Positions 54,470 to 63,401 of a stretch of 64,000 nucleotides of DNA are shown piece after piece. The notes under the pieces were generated by a model. It did not search any database, had not been told where the DNA came from, and saw only the letters and a list, made by a program, of their open reading frames with translations. The position numbers were made by a program, and so were the translations under genes. The stretch covers positions 30,056-94,055 of the forward strand of contig NZ_RJTU01000055.1 of assembly GCF_003730015.1 (NCBI RefSeq). Direction: 5' to 3'. This DNA is from Epilithonimonas hominis (lineage in GTDB: Bacteria > Bacteroidota > Bacteroidia > Flavobacteriales > Weeksellaceae). Each line of letters starts with the position of its first letter. Positions within the stretch are counted from its first letter, which is position 1.

Positions 54470-55315
54470 ATGCAGGTTTTTTACGATAAAGATTCTTTTT
54501 CAAAATATATTGATTTACAAAAAGAACAAAACAATTCCATCGGATTCGCGCCTACAATGGGAGCATTGCACGCCGGACACATATCTCTATATGAAGAAGC
54601 TAATAAAGATAATGACGTTGTAATTTCCTCCATATTCGTAAATCCTACCCAATTCAATAATCCTGACGATTTAGAAAAATATCCCAGAACTGTTGAAAAT
54701 GATATTGAAAAGCTCAAGAATTCTAAATTGGTAGATGCCGTTTACATCCCAAAAGTAAAAGACATATATCCAAATGGTTTGGAAAGAAAACATTACGACT
54801 TCGGAGGTATCGAAAACGAGATGGAAGGAGCTGCAAGACCTGGTCATTTTGATGGCGTAGGAACCGTGGTAGAAGAATTATTTCGACAAGTAAGACCAGA
54901 TAATGCCTATTTTGGAGAAAAAGACTTTCAACAACTGAAAATCATCGAAAAATTAGTAGATATTCTGAATCTGGGCATCAAAATTCATGGTGTAAAAATC
55001 CATAGAGAAAATAACGGACTGGCGATGAGTTCCAGAAATATGCGACTTTCCGAAGCGGAGAAAGAAGCATCATCTGTTATTTATCAAACCCTGAAAAAAG
55101 TGGATGATTGGTTTCGTGTCATAACGATACCAGAAATCAAAATAAGAGTTGAGGAAATCTTCGATAGGGATGATATGGTGCTGGAATACTTTCTGATTGC
55201 CAATGAAGACACTTTGAAAGAAGCAGACTTTTTTTCAGAAGACGAAAATTACCGTGCCTTCATCGTGGTAAATGTAGAGCAAGTTAGACTGATTGACAAT
55301 ATGCACCTGAAATAA
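54470..55315 (+). CDS. panC: Pantothenate synthetase
   Basis: 281 residues, full length. The ATP-binding motif is GFAPTMGALHAGHISL, followed by SIFVNPTQFNNPDDLEKYPR, the pantoate-binding region GHFDGVGTVVEELFR, YFGEKDFQQL and the KMSKS-like NGLAMSSRNMRLS. It joins pantoate and beta-alanine, the last step of pantothenate synthesis. It stands alone on the plus strand; panB and panD are not in the window. Confidence 0.96.
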   Translation: MQVFYDKDSFSKYIDLQKEQNNSIGFAPTMGALHAGHISLYEEANKDNDVVISSIFVNPTQFNNPDDLEKYPRTVENDIEKLKNSKLVDAVYIPKVKDIYPNGLERKHYDFGGIENEMEGAARPGHFDGVGTVVEELFRQVRPDNAYFGEKDFQQLKIIEKLVDILNLGIKIHGVKIHRENNGLAMSSRNMRLSEAEKEASSVIYQTLKKVDDWFRVITIPEIKIRVEEIFDRDDMVLEYFLIANEDTLKEADFFSEDENYRAFIVVNVEQVRLIDNMHLK

Positions 55316-55343
55316 AAAGAAGCTTCTTTTACAAGAAGCTTCT
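55313..55343 (-). terminator. Terminator of the Lys-Leu-Lys tRNA transcript
   Basis: Stem of two AGAAGCTTCT copies (each self-complementary) with a 6-nt loop. The T-run is on the minus strand, so it ends the tRNA transcript; it may also act on panC. Confidence 0.75.
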
Positions 55344-55393
55344 ACACCAAATCACAAAATATTAATATGAAAAAAATTTACTTGCGTAAATTG

Positions 55394-55466
55394 TGACTCG
55401 GCTGGGATTCGAACCCAGGACCCATACATTAAAAGTGTATTGCTCTACCAGCTGAGCTACCGAGTC
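55394..55466 (-). tRNA. tRNA-Lys (TTT), copy 1
   Basis: 73-nt cloverleaf with acceptor GACTCGG/CCGAGTC, anticodon stem ATACA/TGTAT, loop CTTTTAA (anticodon TTT). Identical to the other tRNA-Lys outside the acceptor stem. Confidence 0.97.
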
Positions 55467-55511
55467 TTTTTAATTATTAAAATAATTTAATAATTAAAAA
55501 TATTTCTGCTG

Positions 55512-55594
55512 TGCCTGCGACTGGACTCGAACCAGCACATCCTTAGGAAACCACCCCCTCAAGATGGCGTGTCTACCAATTTCACCACGCAGGC
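55512..55594 (-). tRNA. tRNA-Leu (GAG)
   Basis: 83 nt with a long variable arm. Acceptor GCCTGCG/CGCAGGC, anticodon stem CCATC/GGTGG, loop TTGAGGG (anticodon GAG, codon CTC). Confidence 0.95.
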
Positions 55595-55630
55595 AAAAAA
55601 AAACCGTATCGCTACGGATTAATTTGCTAG

Positions 55631-55703
55631 TGACCTGGCTGGGATTCGAACCCAGGACCCATACATTAAAAGTGTATTGCTCTACCAGCTGAGCTACCAG
55701 GTC
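55631..55703 (-). tRNA. tRNA-Lys (TTT), copy 2
   Basis: 73-nt cloverleaf with acceptor GACCTGG/CCAGGTC; the body is identical to copy 1, including loop CTTTTAA. It is first in the Lys-Leu-Lys transcript. Confidence 0.97.
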
Positions 55704-55799
55704 GGCCACTATAAAAATGAAAAGATTTATGACATGTGATAAATGATTGTAAAGTAAATCTTTTAGCGTTTACCGTTTATCTCTCATTTTTTAGTGGTG

Positions 55800-55828
55800 C
55801 AAAGATAGTACTTTTTTTAAAATCTCAA
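55800..55828 (-). promoter_or_regulatory. Promoter of the Lys-Leu-Lys tRNA operon
   Basis: Minus strand TTG (within TTTTG), 18 nt, TATCTTTG. The predicted start near 55794 is about 90 nt before the first tRNA. Confidence 0.65.
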
Positions 55829-55860
55829 AATTTTTTTCGAACTTTGTTTAAAATAAAATT

Positions 55861-56376
55861 ATGATAATTTCTTTACTTGGATATATGGGAAGCGGTAAAT
55901 CTCACGTTTCCAAAAACTTGAGCAAAAAATTAAATTTTCCATTAATTGACCTCGATCAAAGAATTTCTGAAGAAAACCTGCTCAGTATTCCTGAAATATT
56001 CCAGAAAAAGGGAGAAATATTCTTTCGCAAGGAAGAAAAACGCGTATTGGAACATATTCTGAACGTGGAAAAAGATATCATTCTGAGTCTTGGCGGTGGA
56101 ACTCCCGTTTACTATAATAATATGGATCTAATTAATGAAAAATCAAAGAGTATATTTCTAAGAGCTTCTGTAAAAACGCTTACAGACCGAGTACTGCTAC
56201 AGAAAAATACGCGCCCGCTGATTGCCAAATTAAATGATGACGACGTGCCTGAATTTATCGCGAAGCATCTTTTCGAAAGGAATCCTTTTTACAGTAAATC
56301 TCATTTTACAGTCGATACAGACTCCAAAACCGCCAATGATATTTCTGATGAAATCATAAAGCTATTAAAGATTTAA
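55861..56376 (+). CDS. aroK: Shikimate kinase
   Basis: 171 residues. The P-loop is LLGYMGSGKSHVSKNL; the shikimate-binding aspartate is in LIDLDQRI, and LGGGTPVYYN and the lid arginine region (TRPLIAK) are present. It phosphorylates shikimate in aromatic amino-acid synthesis. It converges with the S4-domain gene, overlapping its end by 4 nt. Confidence 0.94.
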   Translation: MIISLLGYMGSGKSHVSKNLSKKLNFPLIDLDQRISEENLLSIPEIFQKKGEIFFRKEEKRVLEHILNVEKDIILSLGGGTPVYYNNMDLINEKSKSIFLRASVKTLTDRVLLQKNTRPLIAKLNDDDVPEFIAKHLFERNPFYSKSHFTVDTDSKTANDISDEIIKLLKI

Positions 56377-56810
56377 TCTTCGCCTTCTTCAGTGTCCGGT
56401 GAGAAAAAAATATCCCAATCTTCATTATCCATTTCTAAAGCTGAACTGCCAGCAGAAAAATCGTCCATTTCTCGCCTATCTTTTTTTGTAGGTCTTCCGA
56501 GTCCTTTTTGCCTGTAATAGTCTTGAGCAGATTTTCTCATTTTTAAAATTTCATATTGATCTTTCTCCGTCATATCAATCACATAAAGCGCAACCAATTT
56601 AGCGCCAATCCTGCTTTTCGGGAGATCGGTCACTTTTATTTTATATTCGATTTGATTTTTTTTAATTTTTATAACATCGCCAATCTTTACCTCTTTAGAA
56701 GACTTAACCACATTTTCTCCTATACTCACCCTATTCTTTTTGATTTCTTCAGCAGCGATGTTTCTGGTTTTATAAAATCTCACACTCCATAAAAATTTAT
56801 CTATTCTCAT
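56373..56810 (-). CDS. S4-domain RNA-binding protein, Hsp15-like
   Basis: 145 residues. The S4 domain covers the first 60 residues (MRIDKFLWSVRFYKTRNIAA, NRVSIGENVVKSSKEVKIGD). The C-terminal part is basic and then acidic (KKDRREMDDF, ending in DTEEGED). Hsp15-type proteins bind stalled 50S-tRNA complexes and help recycle them. It shares a 57-nt gap with the divergent lipoprotein gene. Confidence 0.85.
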   Translation of the reverse strand: MRIDKFLWSVRFYKTRNIAAEEIKKNRVSIGENVVKSSKEVKIGDVIKIKKNQIEYKIKVTDLPKSRIGAKLVALYVIDMTEKDQYEILKMRKSAQDYYRQKGLGRPTKKDRREMDDFSAGSSALEMDNEDWDIFFSPDTEEGED

Positions 56811-56867
56811 AATTTTTTATACTTTTGTCTCGTTAAAATTAATCGCAATTTAACATTAAATAAAAAA

Positions 56868-57608
56868 ATGAAAAAAATACTTTTGGGAATTGCTCTTTCT
56901 GTAGCTGTCTTACAGGGATGCAAGAAAGACAATACTGATGATGAAGAGGTTGTACAGCTTACAGTAGATGAGCAAAAAGAATATGACGATGCCGCTGCTC
57001 TAGATTTTCTGAATAAGCATTATTTAGATAGCAAAGGCGTAATCACCGCTTTTGATGATACCACAGATACTGATAACAATGAAAAAAAATTAGCGGATTA
57101 TAATTACGTTAAGTTGCCATCCGGTGTAATCTATATTGTGAGACCTGGCGCACAGCCAAACCCCGGAAAAGATGTAGCAAGTAATGATGTAATTAGTTTT
57201 TTTAACATTACTAAAACATATAGTGCTAAAAAAACTAATGACAAAATAAGCTTTAGTGATGAAGCTACCTTTATTAATAATGTTGCTAATACTGGCGTTC
57301 CAAGCGTAGACCCAGCTTATTACTATGTAAAATCATCTGTTATTAAAGCTTATAATACTGCAAATAGCACCACAGTAGAACGTAACTTTTATGAAATTGA
57401 AGGATTGCAGGAAGCACTGAAGTTTTTTAAATCTTTTGACAACCGAGATATTGCAGAAGATTATAACATGCAGGGTGTTATTATAGTACCATCAAGAGCG
57501 GCATTTGCGAGAGATAATTCAATATACGGAACTGTTTATCAAAACAGAAGTTTTGTTTTCAACTTCCAGCTTTATAATACAAGAACTAGATTACCAAAAG
57601 AAGACTAA
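56868..57608 (+). CDS. FKBP-like lipoprotein of uncertain function
   Basis: 246 residues. The lipobox LQGCKKDN is close to the start, so it is lipid-anchored. The last 120 residues loosely follow an FKBP prolyl-isomerase pattern, with VIIVPSRAAFARDNSIYGTV and SFVFNFQLYN near the end in place of the usual IPxxLAYG and LxFxxELL. The N-terminal VDEQKEYDDAAALDFLNKHY resembles other flavobacterial FKBP lipoproteins. The active-site aromatic residues are not well kept, so isomerase activity is doubtful. A TACTTTTG box (56820-56827) precedes it. Confidence 0.6.
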   Translation: MKKILLGIALSVAVLQGCKKDNTDDEEVVQLTVDEQKEYDDAAALDFLNKHYLDSKGVITAFDDTTDTDNNEKKLADYNYVKLPSGVIYIVRPGAQPNPGKDVASNDVISFFNITKTYSAKKTNDKISFSDEATFINNVANTGVPSVDPAYYYVKSSVIKAYNTANSTTVERNFYEIEGLQEALKFFKSFDNRDIAEDYNMQGVIIVPSRAAFARDNSIYGTVYQNRSFVFNFQLYNTRTRLPKED

Positions 57609-57628
57609 TTTGGCATTCTTCTAGATAA

Positions 57629-57664
57629 AAAAAACCGCAAAAATAGTATTTTGCGGTTTTTTTA
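57629..57664. terminator. Bidirectional terminator between the lipoprotein gene and mtaB
   Basis: 12-bp or longer stem AAAACCGCAAAA/TTTTGCGGTTTT with a short loop, between convergent genes. Confidence 0.92.
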
Positions 57665-57678
57665 TTTTTGGTATTTGT

Positions 57679-59037
57679 TTAAATCTTAGCCAAAAAATCC
57701 TCAAATTGCATCTCTTTGATAGAAACATTACCTTCTTCTGTTATCTTTTCTAAGACGATTTCTTCAATTTGGTTCACGGATTTTTCATCAAATGGTTTAA
57801 CTACCCTCACGTAGTTTTCCGTGAAGCCGTACATCATTCCGTTTTTGTTTTCATGTTCCCAAAGAACAGGAAGTTTATTGCCTAGCTGTGATCTATAGAA
57901 TTCCATTTTCTTTTTCTCGGAAAGGATTCTCAGCATTTTGTTACGTCTTTTTCTTTCTGGGATTGGAATGGCTCCTTGCATATCGGCAGCTTCCGTATTT
58001 TCTCTTTCAGAATATGTAAAAACGTGAAGATAACTGATTGGTAAATCATTCAGAAAGTTATATGTTTCCAAAAACAATTCTTCTGTTTCGCCAGGAAATC
58101 CAACGATGACATCAACACCAATTGCCGCATTCGGCATTACTTCTCGTATTTTACTAACCCGATTAAAATATAATCTGGTTAAATATCTGCGTTTCATTTT
58201 TTTCAGTAATTCATCACTTCCAGACTGAAGCGGAATATGAAAATGTGGCACAAAAGTTCTGCTTTTGGCAACCAAATCGATACTTTCGTCTTTCAAAAGA
58301 TTGGGTTCGATGGACGAAATCCGAATTCTTTCAATACCCTCCACTTTATCCAGCTCAGAAATCAGATCCAGAAAAGTATGTTGGTGCTTTTTATTCCCGA
58401 ATTCGCCTTTTCCGTAATCACCTATATTAACACCTGTAAGAACGATTTCCTTTATATCTTTCGCAGCAATTTCTTTCGCATTATTTATGACATTTTCAAT
58501 TGTATCAGAACGAGAAATTCCTCTTGCTAAGGGGATTGTGCAATAAGTACATTTATAATCGCAACCATCCTGAACCTTCAGAAAAGCTCTGGTTCTGTCG
58601 CCTATAGAATAGGATCCGACGAAAAAATCCGTCTCATCAATTTCGCAGGAATGGACTTGTCCGTAACTCTCAGATTTCTCCAAATCATCCAAATAACTCA
58701 GGATATTAAACTTTTCCTTTGCTCCCAAGACGAGATCCACACCTTCAATGGCTGATATTTCTTCCGGTTTCAGCTGGGCATAGCAACCTATAATGGCCAC
58801 CAGACCATCCGGATTCGCTTTTGCAGCACGTTTTACATGTAGCTTGCATTCCTTATCTGCATTCTCTGTCACGGAACATGTGTTGATAATATAAACCTGT
58901 GCGGGTTCATCAAAATTAACTTTCTGGTAACCCGCATCGGTCAGTTGTCTTGCAATAGTAGACGTTTCTGCAAAGTTCAGCTTGCAGCCAAGTGTATGAA
59001 AAGCAACTGTTTTCGGTTGTATATTGACTTTTGACAT
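57679..59037 (-). CDS. mtaB: tRNA (N6-threonylcarbamoyl-A37) methylthiotransferase
   Basis: 452 residues with the three domains of methylthiotransferases: UPF0004 (FHTLGCKLNFAETS, NTCSVTENADKECK, GCYAQ), radical SAM (GCDYKCTYCTIPLARG, carrying the CxxxCxxC cluster ligands) and a C-terminal TRAM domain. The GCKLNFAE form of the first motif separates MtaB from MiaB (GCQMN) and RimO. It makes ms2t6A in tRNAs reading ANN codons. It has a good promoter and converges with the lipoprotein gene. Confidence 0.93.
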   Translation of the reverse strand: MSKVNIQPKTVAFHTLGCKLNFAETSTIARQLTDAGYQKVNFDEPAQVYIINTCSVTENADKECKLHVKRAAKANPDGLVAIIGCYAQLKPEEISAIEGVDLVLGAKEKFNILSYLDDLEKSESYGQVHSCEIDETDFFVGSYSIGDRTRAFLKVQDGCDYKCTYCTIPLARGISRSDTIENVINNAKEIAAKDIKEIVLTGVNIGDYGKGEFGNKKHQHTFLDLISELDKVEGIERIRISSIEPNLLKDESIDLVAKSRTFVPHFHIPLQSGSDELLKKMKRRYLTRLYFNRVSKIREVMPNAAIGVDVIVGFPGETEELFLETYNFLNDLPISYLHVFTYSERENTEAADMQGAIPIPERKRRNKMLRILSEKKKMEFYRSQLGNKLPVLWEHENKNGMMYGFTENYVRVVKPFDEKSVNQIEEIVLEKITEEGNVSIKEMQFEDFLAKI

Positions 59038-59044
59038 AAGGTTG

Positions 59045-59076
59045 CAAAGTTATTAATAAAATTGCAACCGTTCCAA
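59045..59076 (-). promoter_or_regulatory. mtaB promoter
   Basis: Minus strand TTG (within TTTG), 21 nt, TAACTTTG. The -7 element ends 7 nt before the mtaB ATG, so the leader is close to zero. Confidence 0.6.
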
Positions 59077-59303
59077 ATGATGACTTTTTTACAGAGAAAA
59101 ATCCGGAAATAACCAAATTTTTTTTTTGATTTATATGGATTTCGGAAAGTTGAATACATCTTTTTTTCTTCGGATATATCGGAAACTTAAGAATGATTAA
59201 TGCTTATAACTTTCTCACAAAAAGCTGCTATCGATTTCATATCATTCTCTTTCATCACTTTCCAAAATTTCATATTAAATTTTTAGTATCAATTTTATAA
59301 CTT

Positions 59304-59783
59304 TCACTCATCTGACTTTGGTACCTCCACTGCAACTTCATAAACTTTGGTATGCATCAAGTATTTAGACCTTTCGCGAGACGTTACGTTCTGTACTTCT
59401 CCTTTGTATAAAACAATAACAGCATCTTCTTTGATCAGCGGATCCGAATCGGAAAAATATTTTTCATCTGGACTTTTCTCAGTAACTTCATTTTGTCGTT
59501 CTTTTAGCTTATCTGCAACTTCCTGAAATCCTTCATCCGATGAATGCAATATCTTGTAATCCGGTCCGGCAAAGGCCTTATAATATTTGTTTTCTGCTAT
59601 CAAATTCTGCGAACTGTCTTCTACTGGATTATCATTGCCGTCCAAAAAACCTACTTCCAGTAATCTTCCGTTTCTTTCTTCTGCAAATTGTCTTGCTTCT
59701 GCAACTGATTTAAAACCAGTGTATAAGTTTGTTTTATCAAACTCATATCTCACGAGCCTTTCTACAATATTTTCTTTTTCCAT
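59304..59783 (-). CDS. Unknown soluble protein paired with a His-rich membrane protein
   Basis: 159 residues, acidic, no signal peptide. Visible segments are GFKSVAEARQFAEERNGRLL, which looks like a small alpha/beta sensor-type strand-helix unit, and DAVIVLYKGEVQNVTSRERS. Two similar-looking halves are possible but not convincing. I do not recognise the family. It is 13 nt after the His-rich gene in the same direction, so the two are cotranscribed. Codon use and composition look like its neighbours. Confidence 0.6.
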   Translation of the reverse strand: MEKENIVERLVRYEFDKTNLYTGFKSVAEARQFAEERNGRLLEVGFLDGNDNPVEDSSQNLIAENKYYKAFAGPDYKILHSSDEGFQEVADKLKERQNEVTEKSPDEKYFSDSDPLIKEDAVIVLYKGEVQNVTSRERSKYLMHTKVYEVAVEVPKSDE

Positions 59784-59796
59784 AATTTATTTAGAT

Positions 59797-60117
59797 TTAA
59801 TGATGTCTTTTGCCCTTCTGATGGTAATTTACCTGTCTATGATTAAAATTCTTATGGTTAAATTTTGAATTAATTTGAGAATCTATATGATGGTGAGCCT
59901 GAGAAAGAAGCTCAGGAGTGTCAAAATGTAGTTTCTTGCCATTCTGGAAAATCTCACCTTCTGAGTTTCTGTACATCTCATTTTCTTGATAAGTATTTCC
60001 GTCCGGTGCTTTGTAAGTTTGTGATCTGTTTTTTATAGCTTTTCTTATTATTCCTGCGGCAATTAGCAAACTTCCGCCTGCAAGAAATCCTAAAGCTGTT
60101 TTTAAACTAGATTTCAT
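59797..60117 (-). CDS. Small membrane-anchored protein with His-rich tail
   Basis: 106 residues. An N-terminal helix (LGFLAGGSLLIAAGIIRKAI) is followed by a short beta-like segment (KAPDGNTYQENEMYRNSEGE) and a tail with many His and Asn (AHHHIDSQ, NHKNFNHRQVNYHQKGKRHH). Histidine clusters could bind Ni, Zn or Cu, but this is inference. Not recognised. It precedes the 159-residue gene by 13 nt. Confidence 0.6.
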   Translation of the reverse strand: MKSSLKTALGFLAGGSLLIAAGIIRKAIKNRSQTYKAPDGNTYQENEMYRNSEGEIFQNGKKLHFDTPELLSQAHHHIDSQINSKFNHKNFNHRQVNYHQKGKRHH

Positions 60118-60480
60118 AATTAGATATTTTTTAATTGATTACCTTTCGATAAGATTATTTCAAACATTTTAGAAACGTTCTTTGTAGAAGTTTTAAAACA
60201 AAACGTCTGCCAAAATTATACTCGCTAAAAATGAAATCAGCCTTTTTTTCAAATCAATTTTAAAAATTAATAAGCATTATAATACAATTGTGACAATTTG
60301 TCATTTGTCTAATTATGTAATTGGAAATCAAACAATATCTATAAAAATACTTCATATAAAATGGAATGGAAGTTTAGTAGAAAAACTGTTAAAAGTACTT
60401 TTTTATTAAGAATTTTTTAAAAATGGTTAAACTTCGTTAAAAGTGTAACACTAATTTTTTAGTTCATACTAATTTAGCAT
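60118..60480. other. Intergenic region before the HtrA gene
   Basis: About 360 nt of AT-rich sequence between divergent genes, with no ORF. It carries TTAAAA/GTTAAA direct repeats near 60388-60445 and nothing else recognisable. Confidence 0.4.
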
Positions 60481-60488
60481 TAAATTTG
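60481..60488 (+). promoter_or_regulatory. -7 element of the HtrA gene
   Basis: TAAATTTG, 24 nt before the ATG. There is no TTG at the expected distance, which might reflect regulation by an activator or an alternative sigma factor. Confidence 0.5.
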
Positions 60489-60512
60489 TCTAACAAAAAT
60501 CTCAAATAAGAA

Positions 60513-62036
60513 ATGAATATTAAAATGAAGAATACATTAAAAAAACTAATGCCTTTTGCATTGACAGGAGTAATCTCTGGAGCAACCGTTTTCGGAGCAA
60601 GTCAGTATTTCACTAAAGAAAATAACGGAGAAGATTTCGAATACTTTACGAAAGCATCCAAGAGTTCTGCTTTTGTAGGAATGGGATCTGCAGTTGGAGA
60701 TGATTTTGTTAAGGCTTCCAAAATGACTGTTCCAGCAGTAGTAACTATTAAAAATTATCAGGACAGATCTGCACAGAGGATGCCGGATCAGGATATGTTC
60801 GACTTTTTCTTCGGAAATCCTTTTGGCGGCAACCAACAAAGACAGCAGCAGCCTCCTAAAAACATGCCTTCTGGTTTAGGTTCCGGTGTTATTATTTCAC
60901 CAGACGGTTACATCATCTCTAATAATCACGTAGTAGCTGGCGCCAACAAGCTGGAAGTAGTTCTTAGTAACAAAAAATCATATATAGCAACCCTAGTTGG
61001 AACAGATCCCAATACGGATATTTCTCTTCTGAAAATTGAGGAAAAAGGTTTGCCTTACCTCAACTTTGCTAACTCGGATATGGTAGAAGTGGGACAATGG
61101 GTATTGGCAGTAGGAAACCCTCTTGGATTAAATTCCACAGTAACAGCCGGAATTGTTTCCGCAAAAGGAAGAAGTATTGATATTCTTAGCCAACAATCCA
61201 GAACTCCGATTGAAAGCTTCATCCAGACAGATGCGGCGATTAACCCTGGAAACAGTGGTGGTGCTTTGGTGAACGTGAATGGAGACTTGATTGGCATCAA
61301 CACAGCCATTCAATCTAAAACCGGTTATTATGAAGGTTACGGATTTGCTGTTCCGTCCAACTTAGCAAGAAAAATTGTAGAAGACATCAAGAAATTTGGT
61401 CTTGTACAAAGAGGTTTCTTAGGAATAGGAAGTTTGGATCTTTCTAATGATATGCAGGTAGCAGCTTATAATCAAAAAAACAAATCTAATCTGAAAGTTG
61501 GCGACGGTGTGTATGTGACAGAAGTTACAGGAAAAAGTGGTGCTGAGGATGCAGGAATCAGAACTGGAGATATTGTTACAAAGATTGATGGTACCAACAT
61601 CGGAAGCTTTGCGGATCTTTCATTTGCAATTGGCAGCAGAAGACCAGGAGATAAAGTAACAGTGACATATACCAGAAATGGTAAACCAAATACTGTAACT
61701 GTTACCCTAAAAGATCAAAAAGGCGGAACGTCTTCTAGAAGCAAAGAGGATTTGACCGTGAGTGAGAAAATTGGATCTGAGTTCGAACCATTGAGCGACA
61801 GAGTAAAAACAGATTATGGCCTGGAAAGTGGCGTACTTGCAAAAAATGTAGCAGAAGGTGGCGAAATGGACAAAATAGGTGTCGTTGATAATTTTATCGT
61901 GATGGAAATCAATGGAAAACCGGTTAACTCGCAAAAAGATGTAGAAAAAATACTGAATGGCTACAAAGGAAATGTGCAGGTGAAGTATGTGGACAGCTAT
62001 GGAAGAATTACTACCAGAGGATTCAAAATGCCTTAA
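60513..62036 (+). CDS. Periplasmic serine protease of the HtrA/DegP family
   Basis: 507 residues. An N-terminal hydrophobic segment (about 12-30) serves as signal or anchor. The trypsin-like domain has the triad H139 (SNNHVVAG), D169 (DPNTDISLLKI) and S248 (NPGNSGGALVN). Two PDZ domains follow (about 300-395 and 420-505). A Gln/Pro/Phe-rich loop (FFGNPFGGNQQRQQQPP) is typical of the DegP LA loop. It degrades or refolds misfolded envelope proteins. It is a single gene with its own terminator. Confidence 0.94.
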   Translation: MNIKMKNTLKKLMPFALTGVISGATVFGASQYFTKENNGEDFEYFTKASKSSAFVGMGSAVGDDFVKASKMTVPAVVTIKNYQDRSAQRMPDQDMFDFFFGNPFGGNQQRQQQPPKNMPSGLGSGVIISPDGYIISNNHVVAGANKLEVVLSNKKSYIATLVGTDPNTDISLLKIEEKGLPYLNFANSDMVEVGQWVLAVGNPLGLNSTVTAGIVSAKGRSIDILSQQSRTPIESFIQTDAAINPGNSGGALVNVNGDLIGINTAIQSKTGYYEGYGFAVPSNLARKIVEDIKKFGLVQRGFLGIGSLDLSNDMQVAAYNQKNKSNLKVGDGVYVTEVTGKSGAEDAGIRTGDIVTKIDGTNIGSFADLSFAIGSRRPGDKVTVTYTRNGKPNTVTVTLKDQKGGTSSRSKEDLTVSEKIGSEFEPLSDRVKTDYGLESGVLAKNVAEGGEMDKIGVVDNFIVMEINGKPVNSQKDVEKILNGYKGNVQVKYVDSYGRITTRGFKMP

Positions 62037-62058
62037 TATTAATAACAAATAATTTTAG

Positions 62059-62088
62059 AAACCAATCTTAATCAGATTGGTTTTTTTG
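62059..62088 (+). terminator. Terminator after the HtrA gene
   Basis: 10-bp stem AAACCAATCT/AGATTGGTTT, 5-nt loop, seven or more T. Its T-run overlaps the -33 element of the next gene's promoter. Confidence 0.88.
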
Positions 62089-62116
62089 TTTTAACCCAGC
62101 AAAAAAGATACTTTTG
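62086..62116 (+). promoter_or_regulatory. Promoter of the MFS transporter gene
   Basis: TTG (within TTTG), 20 nt, TACTTTTG: full consensus. The ATG follows 12 nt after the -7 element, so the leader is about 6 nt. Confidence 0.72.
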
Positions 62117-62128
62117 CACTCCTACAAA

Positions 62129-63337
62129 ATGAAACTTTTCAATTCTTATATTAACACTTTCAAAGGACTTTCCAGAGAAGCCTGGATGTTGTCCATCGTG
62201 ATGCTCATCAACCGTTCTGGTTCGATGGTTTTGCCGTTTTTAGGTGTTTATATGACAGACCATTTGAAGTTTTCCTTGGAAAATACAGGGATTGTTTTGA
62301 GTTTTTACGGAATCGGTTCCGTGTTAGGTTCTTGGTTGGGAGGATTTTTGACTGATAAATTCGGGGAATATTATATCCAAAGTTGGAGTTTGTTTCTCAG
62401 TGCACCGATATTTATTATTATGCCATTTTTTTCAAGCGTGGAAATGATGGCTTTATTAATTTTTCTACAAAGTGCCATCAGTGATACATTTCGACCAGCG
62501 AACTCGGTGGCGATTACAAAATATGCAAGACCTGAGAATCTGACCAAAGCTTTTTCCCTAAACCGAATGGCTATAAATCTAGGTTTTTCGATTGGTCCTG
62601 CTTTGGGCGGAATCTTGTCGGGGATTTCTTATAATTTCCTTTTCATTGTTAATGGAATCGGGGCTGTAATTGCTGGAGTCATCTATGTCATCTTTTTCCG
62701 AAAAAGAAATAAAATCTTCCGTAAGAAAAAGAAATCAGAAACGACTGAAGTTGTAAAGAAAATAGGAAAATCACCTTACAAAGATTATCCGTTCTTGCTT
62801 TATAGTTTTCTGTGTGCGGTTTTTGCTGTTTGTTTCTTCCAGTTTTTCAATACCATCCCGCTTTTTTATAAGGATGTTGCGAAGCTGGATCAAAGCACCA
62901 TCGGTTTTATTTTAGGTTATAGCGGCTTCATTATCGTATTGCTGGAGATGCCCTTGGTAAGTCTTGCAGAAAGGGTTTTGAAGATTCCGCAAATCTTATC
63001 TATTGGGATTATAATGTCCGGTATTTCGTACCTGCTACTACTTTTTGGAAGTAACATTCCGTTGCTTTTGTTATCAATGTCGATATTATCTATTGCGGAA
63101 ATTTGGGTTCTACCATTTATGTCAACCGTTACGGCTTTGCGCGCTGAAAGAGGAAACAAAGGGGCTTATATGGGACTAAACGGGATTGCATTTTCGTTCT
63201 CCTTTATATTTACGCCGTTTTTGGGGACTTATGTTGTGAGCCACTTTGGGTTTGATAGTCTTTGGATTGGCTCGTTTGCTATTTTAATGGTTACAGCTTT
63301 TCTAATTTTTTGGATCACTAAAAAAATGATAAAATAA
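62129..63337 (+). CDS. MFS transporter
   Basis: 402 residues from ATG 62129 (MKLFNSYINTFKGLSREAWM); an upstream TTG would put the start inside the promoter, so I reject it. Twelve membrane helices are visible, with a central cytoplasmic loop rich in Lys/Arg (RKRNKIFRKKKKSE). The loop 2-3 motif appears as GGFLTDKFGE. It resembles MdtH/YajR-like efflux proteins of the DHA1 type. Substrate unknown. Confidence 0.85.
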   Translation: MKLFNSYINTFKGLSREAWMLSIVMLINRSGSMVLPFLGVYMTDHLKFSLENTGIVLSFYGIGSVLGSWLGGFLTDKFGEYYIQSWSLFLSAPIFIIMPFFSSVEMMALLIFLQSAISDTFRPANSVAITKYARPENLTKAFSLNRMAINLGFSIGPALGGILSGISYNFLFIVNGIGAVIAGVIYVIFFRKRNKIFRKKKKSETTEVVKKIGKSPYKDYPFLLYSFLCAVFAVCFFQFFNTIPLFYKDVAKLDQSTIGFILGYSGFIIVLLEMPLVSLAERVLKIPQILSIGIIMSGISYLLLLFGSNIPLLLLSMSILSIAEIWVLPFMSTVTALRAERGNKGAYMGLNGIAFSFSFIFTPFLGTYVVSHFGFDSLWIGSFAILMVTAFLIFWITKKMIK

Positions 63338-63373
63338 CAAAAAGCTTTCTCCATAATGGGGAAAGCTTTTTGC
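63338..63373. terminator. Bidirectional terminator between MFS and YceI genes
   Basis: 10-bp core stem AGCTTTCTCC/GGGGAAAGCT (one G-T pair) extended by flanking A and T runs, between convergent genes. Confidence 0.9.
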
Positions 63374-63401
63374 TATTTAGGAATATGGACTAAAACTTTA
63401 A

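Noticed and set aside
55494..55709. 71-codon reading frame on the minus strand
   Set aside because: It covers tRNA-Leu and tRNA-Lys; peptides of the AILRGWFPKDVLVRVQ kind are typical false translations of tRNAs.
59187..59273. 28-codon reading frame starting MKFWKVMKEN on the minus strand
   Set aside because: Short, no recognisable similarity and no promoter; it could be a real small protein but cannot be supported.
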